64,000 bases of DNA from Saccharina japonica (Eukaryota; Sar; Phaeophyceae; Laminariales; Laminariaceae): positions 334,217 through 398,216 of the forward strand of contig MEHQ01002400.1 in NCBI GenBank assembly GCA_008828725.1. Reading direction: 5' to 3'. Below, piece after piece: positions 49,881 through 62,000 of the stretch. The notes under the pieces were generated by a model that saw only the letters and a list, made by a program, of their open reading frames with translations, made no database searches and was not told where the DNA came from. The position numbers and the translations under genes were made by a program. The first letter of the stretch is position 1, and every line of letters begins with the position of its first letter.

Positions 49881-49884
49881 ACTT

Positions 49885-49974
<90 letters not shown>

Positions 49975-49975
49975 A
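49828..49975 (+). repeat. Poly-C tail of about 145 bp
   Basis: C-run broken by ACTTTG. It is the longest homopolymer in the window and immediately follows the LINE's GAGTACG terminus. The length may be inexact in the assembly. Confidence 0.85.
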
Positions 49976-50069
49976 TCCTCCCCTTTCCCGCCACCACCAC
50001 CTCGCTTCCGCCGGCGGCAGTCCCACCAGCCCCTCGTGGAGCAACCCCCTTTCTAACTCCTCCTCCTTA

Positions 50070-53000
50070 ATGGAGGGCCACGGTTTAGTGAACACCTCGG
50101 CCCCAACTCAGGGCACCCCTGGAACCGCCAGCGGCGGCCACGCTCCGGGAAAGGGCGACAGCCCGTCTGTGTTGCCGGGCGCGCGCGGGGGGGGCGGGAA
50201 ACCGAATCCCATCGCTCCCTGCTTGGGAGTGAAGGCGGGCGGGGGGGGGGGGCGGGGGCGGGGAGGGGGGACCCGGTCGGCGGCGGGCGGCGGCAGCAGC
50301 GGCAAGCGGGAGGGGGAAGATGGGGGGGGGGCAAGATGGGCTGCAGCTTTCGGCGCTGTTTGTGCACAGGGCGCTCATGGTGTTCCGACGCGAGCGGGCG
50401 ACGACGGTGAGGATTGTGTAAGGAGATGGTGTTGGAGATAGCTACATGTTTTTTTTGTTTTTTTTTCCAATCCCATTTATTATCTTTGCACTTCTGTCTG
50501 TCTCCCTCCCTAGTCGTAACTCAGATCCGGGGTCACAAAGTAGGCTCCTCCCCCTCTTTCCCCACTACGGTTCTTGCCTTGATTTTTATCGCGCAGAGGG
50601 TTCAGCCTTCCCAACACATTGGTACGCAACAACAGCAGTATGCAGTCTATCGGTTCGCTGCCAGGGACACAGCAGTCACCTGATTGTTACAGTTCGTATT
50701 AAGACAGCAGCAATACTAAAAAAGCTGCTGTACGGCACATATGACGAGTAAGCAGTAACTGCACGCATGTACGTACACGTTCAGATTGTTGGATCAGTAC
50801 GATGAGCTGTCATGCTGTCATATATACGAGTAGCAGATTGATCCGGATATTATATCAGTTTACCGCTACAAGATTTCGAAACGGTTTCGTAGTCAGGGAC
50901 CCCAACAGACAGGTTGTAGGTACGAAGAGTTTACCCCGAGTCTTTTCACGGGTCATGCCGCATTTTTGGTTCGCCTGTGGTCTGTTTTTTTTGTTTTTGG
51001 TTGATTGAGCTGTGATCGATGAGCACGCGCTCGCGCACTCTCTCACTTCTACTTCCTTCTACTTATTTTTCTCTTCTCCAACCATCGTCTCTTCTTCGAG
51101 ACCGCTGATAACCAATACAACAACTGGGACTATCTTATTTTACCAGCTCCGAGGAGCTCGCAGCTCATGCTGTACCAGTCGATCCACATCGATTGAGTGC
51201 TTGACTCTGCCCGCATGCAAGGACAATCGCCATCAGGTTATGAGCCTCGATTTACGGGTAAGCACACTGCAGAGATAGCTGCGACTCACGAAGCACGTCT
51301 CGAGTACGAGCACGCCGAGGACCCCGAGCTGCTCTACCCGCTGTGAGTCGAGCCGCTTGACAGAGCTGCCAGGATCGATCGTCATGGTCAACTGGAACTG
51401 CTGTGAGCGACTACAACATCGTGCGAGTACATCCATCGTCAGTCGACTGTTTGTGTAAGATATGGAGCACGCCACGGGCAACACCACCACCAACAGCAAC
51501 CTGATCAATGCGGTACGAGGAATCGAGTCATACACCGGAGAGAAACCCGAAGATTTTGCGGACTGGCACAGGAAAACCGGCCGTCATCCTCAGCATGCAA
51601 CGCCCTGACATTTTTGCAGTCATGGAGAGTCAGGCCAGGCCTACAGAGGAACGCGCTGAAGAAGCTGCACCGCTTCTGACACCTGGTCTGCTGTACACAC
51701 ACACCTGGGGGTACGCTACTGCAACGCCAGAGCGCATACGACCGCGCTAACCAAGACCTGTACGCAATCCTATACTCGGTAACGGACAAGGCTTCGGCTC
51801 TCCTGGTGGCAATCCATGCTTACGACGAGCGTGGGACCCGAGGTGATGGCAGGGGGGCGATGCAAGAACTGGAGGAAAAGTACCTCCGGGCGACGAACGA
51901 ACGAAACCATCCGCGCTTTGCAGGCAGGTCTATCAGCGACTTCAGTGGAGCCAGACAAGGATCCCGACCACTATATTATGAAGGCTACAAAGATCCGCAG
52001 CCGGCTCGCCGCGGTCAGCGAACCTGTCACCGATCGCAACTTTGAAGTTCCGATCGATGACAGGTTCGTTGACCGCGGCGAGCCGGCTGCGGATCCTTGT
52101 AGCCTTCATAATATAGTGGTCGGGATCCTTGCCTAACTTCGCTGGGGTCGCTGATAGACCTGCCTGCAAAGCGCGGATGGTTTCGTTCGTTCGTCACCCG
52201 GAGGTTCCAGTTCTTGTATCGCCCCCCTGCCATCGCCTCGGGTCCCACGCTCGTCGTAAGCATGGATTGCCACCAGGAGAGCCGCAGCCTTGTCCGTTAC
52301 CAAGTATAGGATTGCGTACAGGTCTTGGTGAGCGCGGTCGTGTGCGCTCTGGCGTTGCAGTAGCGTACCCCCAGGTGTGTGTGTACAGCAGACCAGGTGT
52401 CAGAAGCGGTGCAGCTTCTTCAGCTTGTTCCTCTGTAGGCCTAGCCTGACCCTCCATGACTGCAAAAATGTCAGGGCGTTGCATGCTGAGGATGAAGGCC
52501 GGTTTTCCTGTGCCAGTCCGCAAACTCTTCGGGTCTCTCTCCGGTGTATGACTTGATTCCTCGTACCGCGTTGATCAGGTTGCTGTTGGTGGTGGTGGTG
52601 TTGCCCGTGGCGTGCTCCTTATCTTCTTCAAGCAGTCGGCTGACGATGTACTCGCACGATATCGTCGTCGCTCACAGCAGCTCCAGTTGACGATAACGAT
52701 CGATCCTGGCAGCTCTGTCGAGCGGCTCAACTCACAGCGGGTACAGCAGCGAGAGTCAAGCACTCAATCGATGTGGGTCGACCGCTGCAACATAACGTGG
52801 GGTTGCTGGAGAGGTATCTTTCAGGACTGGGCCACCGCATCACATTTATAACTATTGGGGTCACCAGGGAGAACGTCTGTTTGAGATCGCCACAGATGGG
52901 GGGGGGGGTTCTACGAGGAGAGGCGGTGGGGGGGGGGGGGGGGGTGGGTCCGCTGTGAATGCGGGGAGAGCGGGGGGGGGGGTGGGGCGTACTCTGTTGC

Positions 53001-56000
53001 GTGCCTTAGTCATTTGACCATTGACCACGCATCCCTTTCGAGACGGAGCACCGTTCCTACTCCTAATGGAGACACCTCCAACATTTCGGCGCTCATTACG
53101 TTGTTTCCATGTATTACAAAAAAACTTTTTTATACTCCTATCCCCTCCCTGTTTCGTCGCCTGTGACCACCATCTATCTCCAAAGATAGTGATCGTTTTA
53201 TCGCTACTAGCTAGTGTACAAAACTTCTCCATGTCACATTCGTCTATTTTCCTCATTTACTCTTCCAACACATGCCGTTCCTCCTTGTACTTTTCACATT
53301 CCACCACGATGTGAATTCTACTCTCTATTGGGGTGCGGACTCATTTGTTGCTTGCCTCAGCCATTTGACCATGGACCACCCATCCCTTTCGAGACGGAGG
53401 GGGGGGGGGGGGGTCACTCTAGAAGTGACAAACGACACCTAATTGCACACCGCATATGCTACGTAGCACAACCTTGCAAGCTCCCACCCTTCTCCCGCTT
53501 GGCACTTTGGCCCCACCCAGACTTGAGCCCTCCAAAAACTGACCCTGGGTATATTTCACACCTCTGACAGACAGATCATCTACAGATCACCAATTCCCGT
53601 TTCATGATCAAAATCTTCCAAGCAGATTAAGCAGTAGACCTTCCAAGGCAGATCTACTGTAGATCTATTCCCGGTCTTGTATGATCTAGCTCATCATGTT
53701 GCCGGGGGGGGGCTGTACTATCTACATGATCTATAGCGTTTCCTGGGTTGGATTTGTACTACAGGTATGTATGCAGATCTTGCACAGCCTCTCACAACGG
53801 GAGGCGAGGAACTAAACGATCTAGATCGTGATCTATCTGTAGATGATCTAGATCGTGATATATCTGTAGATGATCTAGATCATGATCTATCTGTAGATGA
53901 TCTACTAGATCGTGATCTATCTGTAGATGATCTACAGTAGATCATGATCTATCTGCAGATGATCTGTGCATATTTGCATGCCCAGTATAGAGTTGGCATT
54001 CCCAGGATGAGGAGAGTTTTGTAGCGACCAGGAGCTTTTTTTCGCTAGTTTGGGAGCGGGGGGGGGGGGGAGGAACGGGTTAGCTGTGCGTACGAGTACT
54101 TGTTTATATGGAGTTTTATTTTGTCCGTTGTGGGGAAGGTTTCGCACGTCGGGCATATCATCTACAGACAGATCATCTACAGATAGATCTACAGATAGAT
54201 CATCTACAGATATATCATCTACGGGTAGATCATCTACAGGTAGATCATCTACAGATAGATCATCTGCAGGTAGATCATCTACAGATAGACCATCTACAGA
54301 TAGATCATCTACAGATAGACCATATACAGATGGATGATTTACAGATGGATGATCTACAGATAGATCATCTACAGATATATCATCTACAGATATACCATCC
54401 ACCGATAGATCATCTACAGATAGATCATCTGTAGATAAATCATCTACAGATAAATCATCTACAGATAGATCATACACAGATAGATCATCTACAGATATAT
54501 CATCTACAGATAGATCATCTACATAAGGATCATCTCATCTAAATCATTTTTAGATCCTAGCCTGCCGTTATGAGATGTTGTGCAGGATCTGTATAGCACA
54601 GATCCAACCCAGGGAACATGTGCTACTCGTAGACCGTGCAGATTATCCGCCTCCCACCCGGCAATATGAGCTATAGATCATACAGATCATACAGATCATA
54701 CAGATCAATATTTTATCTACCTTGAAATATCTAGATCATGAAGTGGGACTCGACGATCTGTTCGAGGTTGTGCAGGGTTGACTTGGGTTGTCCAGTGGAA
54801 AAAGGCGGAGCTCGGTATTTTTGTTTTTCGCTAGCTCTCTTTCCCATCACCTGTGGGCTCTCCTCCCTTCCGTCCCCTTCGCGCCGTTATTTTTGTGCGT
54901 ACCTTTGCTTGTGCGTTTTTGTTTGCGCTTTCGTTTTTTTGTTTTCGTTTTTGACGTCTTGTGTGTTTTTCTGTAGTTTTTTTTTGTTCGCGTTTTATCT
55001 TTGCGCGTTTTTTTCTTGTTTTTTAACGTCCTGTTTTTTTTTGTTCGCGTTTCTTCTTTTGTTTTTTCATATTTTTCTTGTTTTTCAACGTCCTGTTTTT
55101 TTTTTGTTTTTTAAGCGCGCGGCTGTTTTTTCTCATGTTTTCTCATTTTTTTGTTTCGTGTCTTTTCGTCTTTCGTCTTTTTTCTTCTTTTTTTTTCGTT
55201 TTTACGCCGTCGCGTGCTTAGCAGAGAGTTTTCGCCCCTCCTGTGGACTTTCGAGAGGAACAGCTGGGGGAAGGCACCACGCTGAGCGCGAGCTTTCACC
55301 TGCCCCGCTCGGCCAACGTCCTCAGGGTCCTCAGCGCCATGGTCACCCCTGATCAGGTTAGAGGTTGTCACCCTTCCACCGCTATATCGGGGGGCCATAG
55401 TAAATAGGATATACGGTACACATAAAAACCTATATATTTAGATACTTTTGCTATTACGGGGTGGGCTAATGTAGTAAATAGGATCTACGGTACACACAAA
55501 AACCTATATATTTAGATACTTTTACTATTACGGGGTGGGCTAATGTAAATAGGACCTACGGTGCACACAAAAACCTATATATTTAGATACTTTTACTATT
55601 ACGGGGTGGGCTAATGTTGTAAATACGACTTACGGTGCACACAAAAACCTATATATTTACGTGTTTTTACTACTGTAACAACAGTTGGTCCTATTTACTA
55701 TGGGCCCTCGTAATAATACTATTTGGTCCTATTTACTGCGGTCCTCCGAAATAACCGTACGACCGTTACGGAGTACGTACGTACGCACGTACGTACGTAC
55801 ATACAATGAAAACGAAATATTGATATATATGCCGCAACAGCAGCGTGTCTCTAAACATAAGGACGGCTTGTATATCAATACTTAAACCAAACGGTTCTCA
55901 TGTTTTGTGACAGATAAGCACGGCTTTTATGTTGATAGTTAAACCGAACGGTTCTTATATTTCGGGACAGAGTGGTAAATTAATGAAACTGCCAGGGCTC

Positions 56001-59000
56001 TCTCTTCACGGGTCATGACCTCATAATACCATAATACCCGCGGGTCGGGTCAGGATTCTTTTTTTAATCTCACGGGTCGGGTCGGGTCGGGCTGGATTAG
56101 GAAGTTTTTAAACCCTCACGGGTTCAATCGGGTCACGCTTTTACCCGACCCGACCCCACCCGACACGACCCCACCCGACCCATGAACAGGTCGTGGAATT
56201 TACTACCAGGTACCCGTATATACGAAGTACGAGTATCACCTTTGTGAAAAAATGCGTTAAAATATTGGAGAAAACAAACAAAAGGGAGCATCCGTGTCAC
56301 CCACCCGTCCCGTCCCGTCACCTCCAATGCAGGTGATGGAAGTGAAGCAGCCGGTTTTGGATAAGGCTGGCGCGTCCATCTCTTTCTGCCAGAAGGTAAG
56401 GAGGAGGCGGCGGTTGTTGTTTTTTGTTGTTTCTTATTTTGTGTCGATTCTCTTTTGTGAGACGCCCGGAGACTTAAGACTTGGCTGCTGTGTACCTGGT
56501 ACGAGCTTCGCAGTAGAGAGGTTACGTACCACTTTCCACCTCTCTGACCCGAAATGTGAAACATCGTTTTGTACAAGGGTACACGAAAAAAAAATTCGAC
56601 ACACCACTTCTTTTTTTTTAAGTCCCAGACAGACGAGGGGGGGGGGGGGGGGGGGGCGTACTGCATTTGTTGCTTGCCTTAGTCATTTGACCATTGACCA
56701 CGCATCCCTTTCGAGACGGAGCACCGTTCCTACGGGGGGGGGTATACTAAATCAAGAAAAGAAAAACTGTGTGTGTGTGTTTTTTTTGTACAGTCAGTGC
56801 AGTACTCAACCAGCACTATAGAGGGGCCACTACTGTACCAGCACTATAGCAGCCGGTCGCCCCGGTGGGCTAGCAGGTAACCACGAAGCCTGTTAGAGTC
56901 AAGACCGTGAGTTCGAGCCCCGCCGAGTGCATGCTCGTAGGGACTTTTTCTCGCAAAATAATATCTTGACTAGCGGAAAGCGCGAGAAGGTGAGTTAGCA
57001 AAATTCGATGAAGATCGACGAGCGTTGGGAAGGCTGAACCCTCTGCGCGATAAAAATCAAGGCAAGAACCGTAGTGGGGGAGGAGGGAGAGGAGCCTACA
57101 TTCGTGACCCCGAATCTGAGTTACGACTAGGGAGGGAGAAAGACAGAAGTGCGAACATAATAAATGGGATGGGAAAAAAAGAAAGAAAAAAAAAGCGGGC
57201 AACCGGCACTATACGGGGGACCACTTCCGTATATATGGACCTTGACCAAACTTCGGCGAAGAGGTTGGTTTTTTCAGTAGCTTGACGTTAAACCCTATAG
57301 CCTTACGCCTAACACCGACTGCCTGAGGAGATGTTATCGGAGTTGCAGAGATGTAGTCTAATAATGTGAGCAACACATGATACGCACAGGTGTACGAAGA
57401 GGAATACGTTATAGCTGTAAGTTCCAGGGCTCTTCACGAGCCACGACCCAACCCGCGGGTCGGGTCGGGTCGGGTCGGGTCGGGTCGGGTCAGAAAGTCT
57501 TTGAAATCTCACGGATCGGGTCGGGTCAGGTCGCGTCGCATCGGGTCAGGAACTCTTCCATCTCTCCCGGATCGGGTCGGGTCACGAGGTTTCAAACTCT
57601 CACGGATCGGATCGGATCGGATCGGGTCGGGTGGGGTCGAGATGTTTTCGAAATCTCAGGGATCAGGCCGGGTCGGGTCAGAAGACTTTGAAACTCTCAT
57701 GGATCGGGTCGCGTCACCCTTTACCCGACCCGACCCGACCCGACCCGACCCGACCCGACCCGCGAGATTTGACCCGACCCGTGAAGAGTCTTGTGTAAGT
57801 TCGGCCGGAGTGGTTGATACTCAGCTCTGCAACTTGCCACGATTCTTGAAAAACAACACAGGAAAAACCGGCGAAGAAAAAACTAAAATCAGTTAATTCG
57901 TAGCAGTTTCCTCTTTTGGGGGGAAAGAAAACGGTAAAAAACAAAAAGAGTAAATTTCATTTTCGGGCAAAACTTTCTTCGACATACACATAGTAACGGC
58001 GCTTACTACAGTAGTTAGACCGCACTTTTTCTCCTTTGGCATATAGCCCTTAGGTGGACCGCATTTTTCCTCTTTTTGGCATGTAACCGCACAAGGAGTC
58101 TATTAGTTAGACCGCACTTCTTCTCCTTTGGAATATAGCCCTTAGTTGTACCGCACTTTTTCATCCTTTTGGCATGTTAAATCGCTAGGACTAGAGGACC
58201 GCACGGGGAGTCTAGTTAGACCGCATTTTGTTTCCTTTGGCATATAGCCCTTAGTTGGATCGCACTTTTTCTTATTTTGGAATGTAACCGCTATAGGACC
58301 GCACGGGCGAGTTTAGTTTTGGACCGCATTTTTTCTTCTTCGGCATATAGCTCTTAGTTGGACCGAACATTATATTATTTAGGGATGTAACCGTCATACA
58401 TAGGACCGCACGAGGAGTCTAGTTAGACTGCATTTTTTCTCCTTTGGCATATAGCCCATAGTTGGACCGCACTTTTTTTCCCCCTTTTGGCATGTATGCT
58501 ATGCAACCGCTATAGGACCGCACGGGCGAGTCTAGTTAAACCGCACTTTTTCTTCTTCGGCATATGGTAGCCCTTAGTTGGACCGCACTTTGGTTTTCCC
58601 TTTTGGCATGTGTGTAACCGCTATAGGACCGCACGGGGAGTCTCCTCGTCCGACAAGACGCCTCGCCCGGCGCAAACAAGGACAGCATCCACCTCTACCG
58701 TGACGGCGGCTTCACGAAGCCAGACCTCGAGGCGCTCGTGCAGGGGTACCAGGAAGCCTGGTCGAGCTCTGCCGGGCAGGACGTTTCCTATAGGTGAGCG
58801 AGGGGCGCTGTATATTCGACCGCGCAATTAAGATGCGCTACGTACGTACGTACTACTCGTACGTACTACTCGTACGTGTACTTATTCTTCCTTTCTTTTT
58901 TCCTTCTTTTTTGTTTTGGTTTTATGGGGGGGACCATAGTACTTCAGGGGCCTATCACATGCTAAAAAAAACCCCTACATATTCCAGGATTTTCCTTCAC

Positions 59001-62000
59001 GAAAAAGCATATTTATATTTGGTCTTGATTATGTATATTCCCTCGTAAATATCCTTACTTGTTCTGTCCAGGTCAACCCGTAGTACACTTATATTATTAC
59101 GGGGGACCATAGTAAATACTAGTAAATAGGACCTACGGTACCCACTAAAAACTATATATTTCCCTATTTTTACTAACAATATTTGGTCCTATTTACTGTG
59201 GTCCCCCGTATTATTGTACCTGTCGTATGAGGTTTTTATCCTCAGCGACCTTCTGGACAAAAAAAGCGGCCACAGGTGTCGCCCTGGTTGGGTCATGACC
59301 CGTGAGATACGGGACGGACCTGTGAGGTACGGGACATGTCGCGGGTCGGGCGGTATACCTTGACCCGCGAGTGGGACCCGCAGATCCAACGGGCGGATAC
59401 GGCACTTGAAAAAACTTGCCTCTTTCTGCCCGAAGGCTTCTCTCGTGCCAATATATATATATATACATGTCCTCCTTTGGTACCATGTTCACACATTGAA
59501 AAAAAAGATACTGCCAAATCTATATACGCAAGTCGGCATCCGTCCATATGCCCACTACGACCAGGCCGTACATCACACTGTGGGGTACAAAAAATTACCT
59601 GGTATGCGAGTTGTTGTTGTTGTTTTCTTCACATTAAACTCGTTTCAGTTGCTAATCCCTATAGTCTGATCTAGCAAGATCACGGCCCGTGGTCACAAAA
59701 GTGCTAGAGCCATCAGAGAATCCTAAAGAACACGTACACTTAGCAGGGAAAGGATACACAAGTCCGAAGAGGTACACCTAAAATCCCTACAGCATGTTAT
59801 GCGTGTCCAAAACTGAACTACACGCCCGCAATCTCCATTCGACTACAGCAGCATCGTCCCCCCCCCCCCCCCCCCACTCTTTACCAATGAATTTGCCGAC
59901 TACAGCGTAACTACTGTCTGAAGTGCTGTCTGTACAAAAACAAACGGTAGGCGTGGGAACAAGATGGAGCACGCAGCTGCTGTCTGAAGTGCTGCCAGAA
60001 TGACAGTCCGCGGGCACAAAGTGAAAAAGAACAGCCAACCAAAGCCATCATGTCCATTGACAATTACCCGAATCTATCCTGAACGATCTGTGTTAGGCAC
60101 AGCATTATAAACATCGACACTGATTAGGAATCGTTCCACATTGAAGGGGTCTTCCACGATCAGGCACACAATGAAGGCACCCGGGGTGTCCGCGCCATCT
60201 CTGCCGCGTCTCTCTACAAAACCAGTGACGTCATCCACACCGACCCAACAACAACATTCGGGGGAAAAAGCGAAGAATTTGTCAACAGAAAAACAAAAAT
60301 GTTCGTCCGTCACGGGTCGATGTCGTCCGTGCTCCGGATCGCTTCTCCTGTGCGCTGCTGTGCTGCTGCGCCGGCGCGCTGCTGTGCTGCTGCTCAGGCG
60401 CGCCGCTCCGGTGCCGCTCGGCCAGTCCTAGCACGACCACACTCGACCCGCTCCGTCCGTACACGCTCCAGTCGGCTCCTCGCTTTCTCTCTCGTTGCAC
60501 TCAGGGTGCTTGGTCTGAAAAATAAAAATTCTCGCGCTGAAGGGATTGACCAGTCCAACAACAGCTCGTCGCCACACGCTCCCTCCTCCTTTGATGGCGA
60601 AGCCAGGTTACTGAGACAGTACAGCTCCCTCTAGCAAACATACCTAGGGCTGTGTACGTAGTGTCCGTCCACCTTTCTGATGGCGTCTGCCTCCGCGCAC
60701 AAAAGTGAGATGGACATTGCCGTCTACACCGACGGCCAAAAAGGCCCGTGCATCTGGACTTTTGCGCCTGACGCACCAGTGCCGATCCAACTCTACCGCT
60801 GCACACGCTTCGCGGCGGGTGCGCAGCAGCAAGAAGGTATCGGTCCGCTTGAGGGTGAGTCTAACCTTGCTCGCTAGAAAGACCCCCCCCCTCGCTATGG
60901 GCCATGCCAAAGCAAAAACCTTGCCGAGGCAGCGAGGGGAAAAAGGGAAGTGTAGTTCCATTTTTTTTATTACGGGGGACCTATAGTAAACAGGACCAAA
61001 TATTGTTAGTAAAAAGGGGGATTTATATATTCAGGTTTCTGTGTGTACTGTAAGGGTGTCGTCTTATTCACGTTGGTCCCTCGTAATAGTAGTACTGCAT
61101 CAACTGCAGCAGCTGTATGTGGACCTGAATCGGAGTTTGATTCCACACTAACTCCCAAGAGTTTTGTCCGCACAAGGGGAGTAGTGCACTCCTAAACCCA
61201 TTCAGAACTGAAAAACGTATCCTACACTAATTCCTAGTAGTTTGTCCCCAAACACGGGGGACCAGTTCTAAAGGGGTTAAGGCCTAAACGAGGTTACATC
61301 GTTTTTCCGGTGTCGACCCGCGGACATACTGCCGGACCCGCGAAATCGCCCGTATCTCCCCGGTCAGTCGGAATCTGTCGGGTCGGATCGGGCCGGGCCG
61401 GGTCGGGTCAGGAGGTATTCAAAATCTCACGGGCCGGGTCTGGTCAGATCTGGAGGTTTTCAAATATCACGGGTCGGGTCGGGTCGGATCAGGAGCTTTT
61501 CAAAATCTCACAGTAGCCTTTACCGCACCACTGAATTATTATCTAGGATAAAGTATGGAAATCGGGGAATATTTTATTATATACCTTTTAGTGTGGTCGA
61601 CCAATTTTTCAAAAAAAAAAAAAACTCCTGATTTTTTCGAGACAAAGCTCATAAGGGTCGGGGCGGGGACGGGGTTGGGGTTAGGGTTAGGGGCGTTTTT
61701 CTAAATTTTCGATATCATAACACTGGAACCACACGCGGGCCACAACCAAGTCCCCGATTTCTATACTGTATCCTATATAATAATTCAGAATTGCGGTAGA
61801 GGCGACTCAAATCTCACGGGTCGGGTCGGATCGGGTCGAGTCGGGTCGGTGGAGGAGATTTTTTAATTTTCACGGGTCGGGTCGGGTCAGATATCCACGA
61901 TTCAACCGTTTCGCGGGTCGGGTCGGGCCGGGTCAGGGTGACCCGATCCGACCCGTGAGGTTTGGCCCGGCCCGTGAACAGCCCTGGACAATATGAACCG

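Larger units (their letters stand above)
45538..49975 (+). mobile_element. Near full-length non-LTR retrotransposon (LINE) with poly-C tail
   Basis: Order: ORF1 region with an RRM-like segment, AP-type endonuclease, reverse transcriptase, C-terminal Cys/His knuckle, then a 3' terminus GCTCCGTCTCGAAAGGGATG..AACAAATGAGTACG followed by about 145 bp of C interrupted once (ACTTTG at 49881-49886). The 5' end is not defined. No LTRs or tyrosine recombinase. The clade is uncertain (APE-bearing). At least ten truncated 3' copies in this window have the same terminus. The copy shown is disabled by stops and frameshifts. Confidence 0.9.

Noticed and set aside
49797..50095. Poly-Gly and poly-Pro frames
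   Set aside because: They translate the poly-C tail of the LINE.
53932..54477. Minus-strand 181-residue frame made of D-D-L-S-V repeats, and plus-strand counterparts
   Set aside because: It is the translation of the 15-bp AGATCATCTACAGAT satellite, whose unit is a multiple of three. No start context or domain.
54738..55352. 204-residue Phe-rich plus frame
   Set aside because: Mostly the T-rich end of an intron. Only the last 44 codons, in another frame, belong to a splice-bounded exon.
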